Assembly: GCA_020310875.1 (NCBI GenBank)
Contig: MU260074.1
Location: 701,001 to 765,000 of the forward strand
Direction: 5' to 3'
Length of the DNA stretch: 64,000 nt
From: Ceratopteris richardii
Lineage: Eukaryota > Streptophyta > Polypodiopsida > Polypodiales > Pteridaceae
This document shows, one piece after another, positions 21,257 through 31,600 of the stretch (within the stretch, counting starts at the first letter, position 1; every line of letters starts with the position of its first letter). The position numbers and the translations under genes were made by a program. The notes under the pieces were generated by a model. That model was not told the origin of the DNA. It did not search any database and was given only the letters and a program-made list of their open reading frames with translations.

Positions 21257-21794
21257 TGTTGTGGATCGTAACCCGCAGAGCATACACGCAGCCAATAGAC
21301 AAGAGAGAGAGAGAGAAAAGAGACGACACAAGATTGGGTGCAATCTCCCCCCATGCACTCTGTTTCGACAGTCCACAGAGTGCATGTATTTATAGGACTT
21401 TTGATTACGTCGAAAAGAGTGGTTACAAGAGGGCGGCTTCAAAAAGCAGGCGTGAAACTAAAAGTTGATAACTTTTACAGAAAGCCATTGCTTTCAATAA
21501 CAGAAACTACGGTCTACAACGACCCTTATTCTAACCATTACTTTTCTAACAATAGAACCTTCTACGCAGGTTTATTTACAAAATAAATAATAATTATTCA
21601 GATTATTGATATCTGCCCTTTCACGCCTTGCACGCTCCTCACGAACCTTCATCTACTATATCAAAAACATCAAAAACTCATTAATACATTAATAATTTAA
21701 TATTTTAACAATGCCTTGTTCAATGCCTCTACCTTAAGAGGTTGGGTGTGTGAGTGTGTATTTCAATTTCAGTATACTTTCCAATTTCCTTGTA

Positions 21795-21825
<31 letters not shown>

Positions 21826-21838
21826 ATAATATACAACA
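21257..21838 (-). repeat. 3' LTR of element E, with a SINE-tail insertion
   Basis: Shares its full length with the right LTR, from TGTTGTGGATC to TAATATACAACA, except for a 103-bp block ending in 26 A residues (21724-21826) that is absent from the right copy. A TATA-like CTATAAATA lies on the minus strand near 21386-21396. Confidence 0.9.
21724..21826 (+). mobile_element. 5'-truncated SINE-like fragment with poly(A) tail
   Basis: The block (CTACCTTAAGAGGTTGGG, a GTGTGTGAGTGTG run, then poly-A) is present in one LTR of E and missing at the same place in the other, so it inserted after E did. The poly-A end and GGTTGGGTGTGTGAG-like body resemble the 3' half of plant tRNA-derived SINEs. No clear target duplication is visible. 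Confidence 0.65.
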
Positions 21839-21904
21839 TGCCTCTCAGTTGACAAGCAACTGACCTCAGTTGATAAGATAATTTGATAGTTTAACAATTA
21901 CAAT

Positions 21905-22170
21905 ACATTGTTCATTGTTCAACATATTCCATGTTACTGTTACAATCCAAACTTTTCCATGTTTCAATCAACAATGCATTGGCTAACATATTCCATGTTA
22001 CAATCCAACAATTTGGCTTTTTCATATTTCAATCCAACAATGCATTGGCTAACATATTCCATGTTACAATCCAACAATGCATTGGCTTTTTCATATTTCA
22101 ATCCAACAATGCATTGGCTAACATATTCCATGTTACAATCCAACAATGCATTTTTCAACATATTCCATAC
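21905..22170. repeat. Tandem array near the 3' end of element E
   Basis: Several units of roughly 60-70 bp alternate ATTCCATGTTACAATCCAAC and TTTTTCATATTTCAATCCAA, each followed by AATGCATTGGCT. The array is bracketed by two related segments (near 21836-21885 and 22180-22225, sharing CAGTTGA..AAGCAACTG.CCTCAG), as if it had expanded inside a duplicated end region. Confidence 0.85.
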
Positions 22171-22983
22171 TAAGGTATAACATGCCGCACAGTTGATCAA
22201 GCAACTGTCCTCAGGTGATAAAAGAATAAACATGGATGGCCAGTCACATGTTTCATCACTGAATAAAAAATAGGCATGTGCCATGTAAAAATACATGCAT
22301 GGAAATGTTCATGGAGCTGTTACATTAATGTGGTTATGTATGATATGCAGAAATTAAGTGAAAATGCAAACCAAAAGTGATGACAAAAATGAATATCTGG
22401 ATATGATAAAATAAGAGTTAATTTTCTAATCATGAATTTATACTTGAATGCATGTGCATATGGATTTTGTAAAAATTTCGGCAGCATAACGGCGTGATTT
22501 TGAAAACCGGAAAATTTCCGACGCACAATTTTTATAATATTTGTGCCAACAGGCACAATCTATGCACAAAGAAACCAAAAGGGGATTACACACCTTGACA
22601 TATGTATTTTCCTCCTCACTAACCTGCAATAAAAGACATACCTGTCCCTGCAATAAGAATTCATGCACCATACAAGAAAAACCATGTGTAAACGATGCGT
22701 ATATTCTATGTACAACGCAAAACATGCATGTCCAAAATGTAAATTGATGCAAAAAGAAGACAACTATGCATATAATTTGACAAGAAACGTATCTGGATGT
22801 TTACGAAGTAATTTGCCGATGTGGGCAGGTGCTGAAGATGATCCATCCTTTATCATAATAGCATGATGATATGCCTTCAAAAATCGAAGCTTCAAAAATA
22901 TGATTAGAAAAGGTTTGTTGATGATGAATTAAACGTAATATGCTCCTATAGACTAAATTCAATATGTAAATACATTACAATTA

Positions 22984-23346
22984 TCAAACAAGTAGGGTAA
23001 ACTTTAAAGGTAGAAATGAATCCTTAAACTCTTCTTGAAAAGCCTTCCAGGTGCGTGGACAATCTGCACGACGAGAAAGATCATTCCACCATAACTGCGC
23101 TCGTCCTACCAAATAATTGGTGGCAAACTCAATTTTCTTATTTTCTGAATATAACCCATCGGAAAAGAAATCGTTGAAAAGGGATAGCCATGATAAGACA
23201 AAGGGGCCGTCTTTTCGTCCGTCAAATTGAAGCATAGCATAACGTCCTTGTATGGTTTGTTGAAGTGCTTGAAGCTCTTGATTCATAATCTCTAACTCTT
23301 GTTCGAATGAAACTCCAGGTAAAGGTGAATTACTGTAATCCGCCAT
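22984..23346 (-). CDS. Element E gag fragment (120 codons)
   Basis: Contains a coiled-coil-like start (FEQELEIMNQELQALQQTI) and the typical capsid block KKIEFATNYLVGRAQLWWND followed by WKAFQEEFKDSFLP, as in gypsy gag. It stops soon after this block, well short of a complete gag. In a gag-only element the product might act with proteins of an autonomous partner, but that is inference. Confidence 0.75.
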   Translation of the reverse strand: MADYSNSPLPGVSFEQELEIMNQELQALQQTIQGRYAMLQFDGRKDGPFVLSWLSLFNDFFSDGLYSENKKIEFATNYLVGRAQLWWNDLSRRADCPRTWKAFQEEFKDSFLPLKFTLLV

Positions 23347-24062
23347 GGTGCTCTTGGATCCTTGCTTTCAGCCTAAGTGTCTTGAACACTAAATCAATTG
23401 CCACCCAAAGATTTTGAAGGAATTCACACTTGCAAACTAGCTCAATGGAAAGTTCGTTCTGAGAGCTTTCCAACGGTATATTATACGCCTCAATCCGACA
23501 TACAAATTGAAAGTTACACTTGATTCTTTGTTGGGTCCAAATTTGAATTCGACGCGCGCCTTGCACAAATACCAAAGAGAGAGAAGAAGAGTACAACTCC
23601 AAGAGATGGTGGAGTGGTCAAAGCACTTTCCTTGAAAGTAGGAGGTTGTGGGTTCAAATCCTCCTACCTTAGGGACTCTAAACCTCTCTATTGCTACTCA
23701 AAAATTAAAGTTGCCTCGCGCGTAGCCAACGGCTCCCAACGGTCGCCAAGGGAGCCTTAGGTGCCAATGTATTGCCTAAGTTATTGCCTAAGTTCTTTGC
23801 CTTAGTCGACGCTTTGGAGTAAGCCGAAGGAGTAAACGTAGGTGCAAACGTAGGTGAAAACGTAGGGTAAGCCGAAGGAGTAAACGTAGGTGCAAACGTA
23901 GGAGCAAACGTAGGTGAAAACGTAAGTTCTGGTTCTGGAACTGGAAGAGAAACCGAAACCGCAGACGCAGACGCAGATGGAGATGGAGATGGAATCGGAA
24001 TCGCGAACAGAGAACAGAGAACAGAGCCCTCTGTATTGACGCGTGCAGAGCTCTGATACCAC
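23347..24062 (-). other. Leader of element E with tRNA-like segment and minisatellite
   Basis: About 700 bp between gag and the 5' LTR. At 23600-23675 a tRNA-like segment reads GGTGGAGTGGTCAAAGC (A-box-like) and GGGTTCAAATCCTCC (B-box). At about 23815-23925 a minisatellite of GTAAACGTAGGTGCAAACG-type units occurs, in two larger repeats starting GCCGAAGGAG. The PBS is at 24050-24061. Confidence 0.75.
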
Positions 24063-24543
24063 TGTTGTGGATCGTAACCCGCAGAGCATACACGCAGCCA
24101 ATAGACAAGAGAGAGAGAGAGAGAAAAGAGACGACACAAGATTGGGTGCAATCTCCCCCCATGCACTCTGTTTCGACAGTCCACAGAGTGCATGTATTTA
24201 TAGGACTTTTGATTACGTCGAAAAGAGTGGTTACAAGAGGGCAGCTTCGAAAAGCAGGCATGAAACTAAAAGTTGATAACTTTTAGAGAAAGCCATTGCT
24301 TTCAATAACAGAAACTACGATCTACAACGACCCTTATTCTAACCATTACTTTTCTAACAATAGAACCTTCTACGCAGGTTTATTTACAAAATAAATAATA
24401 ATTATTCGGATTATTGATATCTGCCCTTTCACGCCTTGCACGCTCCTCACGAACCTTCATCTGCTATATCAAAAACATCAAAAACTCATTAATACATTAA
24501 TAATTTAACATTTTAACAATGCCTTGTTCAATAATATACAACA
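24063..24543 (-). repeat. 5' LTR of element E
   Basis: 481 bp, from TGTTGTGGATC to TATACAACA on the plus strand, with a TATA-like CTATAAATA on the minus strand near 24194-24203. It lacks the SINE-tail block of the other LTR. Confidence 0.92.
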
Positions 24544-25125
24544 GAGAGAGAGAGAAAAAAGAAAGTGGCTTCTCTTGGTAGTTATGACATGCGACAATAG
24601 GAAAAACGACTTTTCCTGGCTACAGTTTTTGATAGAGAGAGGGAGATACATAGAGAGAGACTCGTGATGATGTTCTGGCGGAGGCATTGAGTGCTAGCGA
24701 GAGATAGACATAGAGATTTAAATTTTCTGATTGTCTACTACTAGGAAAAATCGCTGACGTGTGTTAGAGAAAGAGAAAAGGCGGGTGTTGTAGAAATTAA
24801 TGGGGAAAGGGAGTAGAGAGAGAGAGAGATAGAGAGAGAGAGACTTGGTAGCTATGGTTGCTTGAGCGCAGACTGAGACAGTAGACGAGCATGCTGAATT
24901 TCGAAGAGAGACGAGGAGAGAGAGAGAGAGAGAAAGATAAATGGCAGAAGAGAGAGAGAAAGAGAGAGAGAGAGAGAAAGATAAATGGCAAAAGAGAGAG
25001 AGAGAGAGGGAGAGAGAGAGAGGGAGAGAGAGAGAGAGGGGTAAATGTTACATAAACAAGGGTTCTATTTTCTTGTGTTTTAGTGTGCCTTCATGATTTT
25101 CAGTGCGTGGGTTTGAATACAACTT
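24544..25125. repeat. GA-rich microsatellite tract
   Basis: Interrupted runs of GA/CT dinucleotides, densest near 24810-24842 and 24900-25040. The GA run just left of element E (21241-21256) is the other side of the same tract. No gene is seen. Confidence 0.9.
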
Positions 25126-25128
25126 CAA

Positions 25129-25212
25129 CTTACGAAGGTTTATATTACATAAAGAGGTCAATTATGCATACTTACGAAGGTTTATATTACATAAAGAGGT
25201 CAAGTATGCATA
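25129..25212. repeat. 42-bp tandem duplication
   Basis: Two nearly identical units start CTTACGAAGGTTTATATTAC at 25129 and 25171, differing near the GGTCAA(T/G)TATGCAT junction. It lies between the GA tract and the ATGCATG array. Confidence 0.9.
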
Positions 25213-25259
25213 CATAAAATTCTAGATTATGCATGGTTCTTGATCTTTACAATTATTGT

Positions 25260-26215
25260 GTGTGTATACACAGAGAGAGAGAGGGTATGCATGTTTGCGG
25301 ATAGCATGTATGCATATGCATGTTGGGAAAAGTATGAATGTGTGTATGCATGAATGTATGCATGTTAGTATGAATATGTGTATGCATGAATGTATGCATG
25401 TTAGTATGAATGTATGCATGTTAGTATGAATGTATATATGCATGACTGTATGCATGTTAGTATGAATGTATGTATACATGATTGTATGCATGTTAGTATG
25501 TGTTTATGCTTGAGCATATGAGTATGCATGTATGCATATGTAGGTATGCATATGTGTATGTATGTTAGTGACAAGTGCATATACATGAATGATGTGTACA
25601 TGTATGTTAGTGTGTAATGCATGTATGCATGTGCATGTGAGCATATATGTTATGAAGCATGCATAAGTGTATGAATGCATGTATGTATGATTGTATGCAT
25701 GTAAGTAGGATGCATGTGTGCATGGGTATTTGAGTGTAATGTGCACAAATGCATAAGCTGGCATGTAAGTTAGTAAGAGTGATGCATGAATGCAAGTGTA
25801 TTTATGCATGTGTATGCATGAAAAGTGCGATGCATGTGTAGTGCATGTTTATACATGTGAGCATGAGAGAGCTCTGCATGTATATGCATGTGAGTATGTG
25901 TGCATGTATGCATAAGAGAATGTATGCATGTACATGTATTATAGAGTTTTAATGTGTGCATGAATGATTTTAGCATATATGTATGTGTATCTAAGTAAAT
26001 GATGTATACATCTGCATGAGAGTTAAGAAAATTAGTACATTTATGCATGTATGCATGTGAATGTATGGTGCATGTGCATATGTAGTATATGTTAGTGCAT
26101 ATGTATATGATTAAAGTTAGTATATGTGCATGTGAGTAAGTGCATAAGTACATGTGCATAAATGAAGTAGGTAGATGATATGATTGAATGTATGTGCATA
26201 TGTAAAATATGTGCA
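25260..26215. repeat. ATGCATG/TGTATG simple-repeat array, about 950 bp
   Basis: Dense imperfect repeats of TATGCATG, TGTATGCATG and GTTAGTATGAATG. ATGCAT is self-complementary, so the DNA alternates purine and pyrimidine over long runs. Minus-strand frames through it give His/Thr/Tyr/Met/Cys-rich strings that are artefacts of the repeat. No gene is seen. Confidence 0.92.
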
Positions 26216-26526
26216 TATACCTATTTAAAGTAGATGTGTGAAGGAGTTAAATACATGTGTTTTATAAATGAGGATACATATACATAAAAATGTTAATTAA
26301 CATATGTTAGCATAGGTTTAATTTGTGTTAAGTTTTGAATATTAGATGAGTGTTTTATGTTCATAAAAGCATACTTATTTTCTTTTTTGAATTGATCTTC
26401 CTGCAGATCATTGCGAAGGAGATTACAAGATTACGAGATTGAGGCAGCATATTTAGAAATATAAATTTGTATAGGAATATTCTCTGGAAATTGTATTAGA
26501 ATATAAGCTTTTGTATAGGTTTAGAA

Positions 26527-27440
26527 TTGATCTTAAATTTTTTTCATACTTTCACTTACGATTTAATTAAGTTCTATATATTCCATTTTCACATGTCTAA
26601 TGATTTAGTATCAACAAGCACATCTGTTACTGATAGTAAAGAATTGGATAACTTTTTTGTTATAGGAACACTTCTACCATCTCCTATTGAAAGCACGATT
26701 AGTAACAAAAGTGAAAAAATAGAACTAATTAAAGACCAAATAGTTGATGAGACTTTACATACGATAGAACACGATCATTACATATCTAGGGTTTTGGCTT
26801 TACTTTCTATAGTTTTACTAGAACCTGAGAATAAAGAGGATTTGTTTACACCCAACTTAAAAAGAAATACTAATGCAAAACAAAACAAAAACGTAGTGGT
26901 TGATATAGTTAAAGATAAAATAACTAGTGAGGAATTAATTTTTCCTTCTTATTTAGATGCTTTAGCTAGATATAGGAACATACTTCCTTACAGCCCATAG
27001 TGTTCTATTTTTTATGAATACAAATATTGCTTCCACTAGTAAAACTCCAATTAAAAAGAAAATAGATAACTCTTTCATTTTAAATACACTTTTACGTACA
27101 CCATTAAAAAATAATACTGCTTAAATTAATGAAATCAAGGATAATATAGAAGAGGTAGAAAAAGTGAAGGATATTATTATAACCGAAACTTTATACACTT
27201 CACCTGACGAGTATAGAATGTCTAGATTTAAAAGTTTTTGTTCTATTGCTTTTCCTTAATCTAACAAAAAAGATTTTTTTTTTCCAGCTATCCCTAAGAG
27301 GAAAAATAAATCTGAAAACAACGAAGTAGCTATTATTAAAAATTATATTATTGAAGAGAGTTCTAGTCAAATTACTGAAGAGGAATTGATTTTTGCCACA
27401 TATCAAAACACTAGAAATAATCATAAGAATCTTAGTTCTT
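26527..27440 (+). other. Two related copies of an unrecognised AT-rich protein module
   Basis: The first copy (about 26590-27000) is open and begins MSNDLVSTSTS; the second (about 27015-27440) begins MNTNIASTSKT and is broken. They align over about 125 residues. ELDNFFVIGTLL matches KIDNSFILNTLL, KDQIVDETLHT matches KDIIITETLYT, and EELIFPSYLDALARYRN matches EELIFATYQNTRNNHKN. The product is acidic and lysine-rich with no known motif, signal peptide or membrane segment. Composition is distinctly more AT-rich than the flanks. I do not recognise the family. A relic of a viral or plasmid-like sequence or a host tandem-repeat protein are both possible. Confidence 0.5.
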
Positions 27441-27614
27441 AAATTAAACTTAAATATATTAAAAACCTCTAGCTTTTATCACCCAAAAACTGAGAACTCA
27501 TTCCAGAACTTGAAGCATACTAAGAAGCACCCTGCATGTAGTTACATGTTAGGTTAGCGTGAATCTGTTGGTTGAACGTCTGCCTCCCTTCACACCCCTC
27601 TATGACAAGGCTCT

Positions 27615-28636
27615 TGATGGAGAGTGTTAATCTCCAAAAGAACAAGTTGACCTTGAATTTAGATCACATCTATATCAAGATCAACTTTAGACTCCACCTA
27701 ATTTAGAGAATCTTCACCAAATTATCAGAAAATTGATTATTCTGAAAATTTCAGTTTCTTCAGAAAAGTCTGCTGTAGATTAGTCACTCATTGACTAATC
27801 AATCCTGTAAAGTTTTTGATAAAACTTTGCACAACACTTCGCCTTAAGGTTGCGCAACTTTGCCAAGTTAAATCTCTCAAAAAGATTAAGTACACACTGA
27901 GAAATGTGTGAAACACTTTACCTATGTCTGAAAGTACTTCTCTGTAATGGCGACTTTGACACCTGCAACTTCTTAGCATTGGTTCTCCCAACTCTGAACC
28001 CGTTTGATCAAGATCTTCTAGCCATAGATAGCTTACCTTCCAACTTAAATTTTAAGCCCTCATTTGTGTAAAACTTTACACTGTAGACTGAGCAATGATC
28101 ATTTCATTGAAGATGAAATGTGCGCCAGATTTTTCGACTGTTAGAACATTCTTACATATGAATGTTCCTAATCAAAATTCTCACAGCCTGATTACAATTA
28201 ACCTCTCAAATTCTAGCCATAGATAGATTAGCTATGGACTTAGATACGTGCAAAAGGATTTCTCAAAAGATTAAACACAGAAGGAGCAGACAGCAAAATA
28301 TCGGGCGCAAAATTTTTTGATTTCTCAGAAAATTTACATCTAAGTGAGGATGGACAATTCACTCACTCTTCATGTGTCTAATGACACTAATTTCTCTCTC
28401 CCTATTCTCAAATCTTCTACTGCTCTATTTGCCCGACATTTTCCAACATATTTATAGATGAATATATACAAGTGTATGACTTAAACAAAGGTATAAGTCA
28501 GCTAATGTACATATGTGTACAAATCTTTGGGTTTTCTGAATATGTCCTTCCTTCAACCATCTGACTTTGTTTTCTTCTTGACTCCTTGACTTCATTTCTC
28601 CATAATCCTTCAATTGATGATTGTCATGCACCAACA
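27615..28636 (-). repeat. 3' LTR of element F
   Basis: Plus-strand ends TGATGGAGAGTG and CATGCACCAACA, that is TGTTGGTGCATG...CTCTCCATCA in element orientation. A TATA-like CTATAAATATG lies near 28447-28459. Confidence 0.97.
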
Positions 28637-28651
28637 ACTCCCCCTCAATCA

Positions 28652-31600
28652 TTAATTGAGGTTCTTCTCTATCTTCTTAACTCCAGCCATATCCTTGAAT
28701 CTTTGCAATTTTGGTCCATCTAGACTTTTTGTCATCATATCTGCAACTTGATCTTTTGTGGGAGTGTGTATGACTTGAATCTCTTTCTCAATGACCTTCT
28801 CTCTCAGAAAATGATACTGTATTTCAATATGCTTAGTTCTAGCATGAAATACAGGATTAGCTGCCAAGTATAATGAACTCATATTGTCTCCACAAATAAT
28901 AGGAGTACTCTGAATCACATCAAAAACTTTCAAAAGTGTCTTTAGCCATATTACCTCTTTTGCAGCTTCCACCATACCTTTATATTCTGCCTCTGTGGAT
29001 GACAAAGCAACTGTATGTTGCTTCTTGGAACACCATGAAATCAATTTGTCTCCTACATAGCACAAGTATCCATGTGTTGATCTTCTATCATCCACATTAC
29101 CTGCCCAATCTGCATTACTATATATCTTAATTCTTGTATCTGAAGTAAACCCATAGTACAATCCTTCTCTGAGTGTACCCTTGATGTACCTAAGTACTCT
29201 TTGTCCTGCAATCCAATGTTCCTTTCTAGGACAATGCATGAATTGTGAAAGCACACCAACTGCATATGACAAGTCAGGCCTTGTCAATGTAGCATAAATC
29301 AAGCTACCAACCAAACTTTGATAGAGTTTCATGTCTCTGAACTCTTCTCCTCCAAACCTAGACAATTTATGGTTCACTTCCAAAGGTGTAGGTGCAACCC
29401 TGCAATCTTCCATTTTAAATTTGGTTAGCAAATTTTTAAGATACCTTTCTTGGGTCACATATACTCCATGTTGAGTATAAGAAATCTCCATTCCCAAGAA
29501 GAATGATAGGTTCCCCAAATCACTGATTTTGAACTCTTTCTCCATCTGCTTCTTGATCATTTGCATCCCTTTATCATCTGTTCCTGTAAGTATTATGTCA
29601 TCAACATAAATACACACATAAATGAACCCATCTTCACTTGCTTTGACTAGCAAGCTACTATCTGCCTTTGATGCTTGAAATACAAGATCATTCAAGAATT
29701 TTACAAGCCTATAATTCCAAGCCCTTGGGGCTTGCTTCAACCCATACAAAGCTCTCTTGAGCTTACACACATAATTTGGACTCACTTGATCTTTGAACCC
29801 ATCTGGTTGCTCCATGTAGACTTCATCTGAAATGTAACCATTCAAGAAAGCATTTTTAACATCTAATTGAGACAACTTCCAACCTTTACAAGCAGCAATT
29901 GCAATGAGTGTCCTGATAGTTGTCATCTTTGCCACAGGACTATAAGTCTCATCATAGTCCACTCCATATGTCTGTGCATACCCTTTCACAACAAGTCTAG
30001 CTTTGTACCTAGACACACTTCCATCTGCAAATCTTTTAGTCTTGTAAACCCACTTACATCCAATGATCTTCTGACTATTAGGTTTAGGAACCAAATCCCA
30101 TGTTTGATTCTCTATCAATGCATCATACTCCTCTTGCATAGCATCTTCCCAATTCTTCTTCCCTTTGGCTTCTTCATATGTAGAAGGGTCTTCATCTGCT
30201 TTTACCAAATAAGCATAATCTTTAGTAGTTAAGAATGAAGTGGCATAGCTATACCTTGTAGGTTGCCATTTGTGCCTAGATGATCTCCTAACTTCTGCAC
30301 TTCTTGAGGTCTCTGGTTCATCACATTCTGGATCAAACCTTGGCCTCTCTTCAACTTCAATCTGCACTTCATTACTCTCACTTTCATCAAGTAATTGAAT
30401 CTTTGCTTTACCTTTCCTTTGTTCCACTACTTCTTCATCAACTGCATGTACATTATATTTACCTGCATACCAAGTACCTTGCTCATCAAATGTAACATCC
30501 TTGGATACAATAAATTGCTTTGTGGATGGACTCCACAACCTGTATCCCATTTGCTTATCATCATAACCAATGAATACATACTTCTCTGCCTTAGGCTCCA
30601 ACTTATGTCTCAATTGAGATGGCACATATGCATATGCCAAGCATCCAAATATTCTGCAATGATCCAAGGTAGGTTTCTTACCCCACCAAGCTTCATATGG
30701 TGTCATACCCTGCAAAGCTTTACAAGGCAATCTATTAACCAAATATGTAGCTGTATTAACAGCCTCAGCCCACAAATAATTTGGGCAATTCTTCTCTTTC
30801 ATCATGGACCTTGCAAACTCAACAAGAGTCCTATTTCTTCTTTCTGCTACCCCATTTTGTTGAGGAGAGTACCTGCAAGTAACTTCTCTCTTTATACCTG
30901 CATTCCACAAATAATCATTGAACTCATTTAAAAAATACTCTCCCCCTCCATCTGACCTTAGTCTCTTCAATTTTTGACCTGTAATCCTTTCTGCATATGC
31001 ATGATAGTGTTTAAATGTATTAAACACTTCTGACTTTTCCTTAATCACATAAATTGTGATCCACCTGGTAGCATCATCAACATATATGACATAATATCTT
31101 GAACCATTTATACTAAAGTCCTTTGAAGGACCCCACACATCTGTATGCACCAATTCAAGTCTTTCTGAATACATAAATCCATGCTTGGAATAGGATTGCT
31201 TATGAGCCTTACCTAATTGACATGCCTCACATCTGTATGTCATGTGTTGACCTGCAATGTTAGGCATTCCAAGCACTGAATCATTGTTAATCATTTCTTT
31301 GATACCTCTTTCATTAAAGTGTCCAAGTCTTTTGTGCCAAAGATCCAATTCTGACACCTTCTGCTCTCCATATGTGAACATAGCATGTCCAACATTTCCT
31401 TGTACCTTCAATGTGAAAAGCCTTCCTTCTTTCTTTCCTGCAATAACTTGTTTATACCCTTGACTAGGGTCTTCCACATAAACTCCATCATTTGTGAACC
31501 TTACCTCATATCCTTTTTCCACAATTTGACCTACACTGATCAAATTCTTTGGAATTGTGGGAACATAAAGTACCTTACTCAGAAGAGTGCTCCCATCCTT

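Larger units (their letters stand above)
21257..24543 (-). mobile_element. Element E: short gag-only LTR element
   Basis: LTRs at 21257-21838 and 24063-24543 are flanked by GAGAG (21252-21256 and 24544-24548), though this sits in GA-rich DNA and is only weakly informative. A primer-binding site for initiator tRNA-Met (TGGTATCAGAGC on the minus strand, 24050-24061) sets the orientation. The only recognisable protein is a gypsy-type capsid fragment at 22984-23346, with no protease, RT or integrase. It therefore looks like a non-autonomous element of the kind called TR-GAG. LTR differences number about eight in 475 bp plus one repeat-length change, older than B and F. Confidence 0.88.

Noticed and set aside
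23600-23675. A functional tRNA-Ser gene
   Set aside because: The A- and B-box-like strings are present but the acceptor stem and long variable arm expected for tRNA-Ser are not; it is better read as a tRNA-derived repeat head.
23705-24193. Minus-strand proteins with repeated P-T-F-A or L-R-L-R-L strings
   Set aside because: They are translations of the minisatellite in element E's leader and differ completely between frames.
25222-26216. Minus-strand frames rich in His, Thr, Tyr and Cys
   Set aside because: They come from translating the ATGCATG simple repeat; all frames across such repeats stay open by composition.
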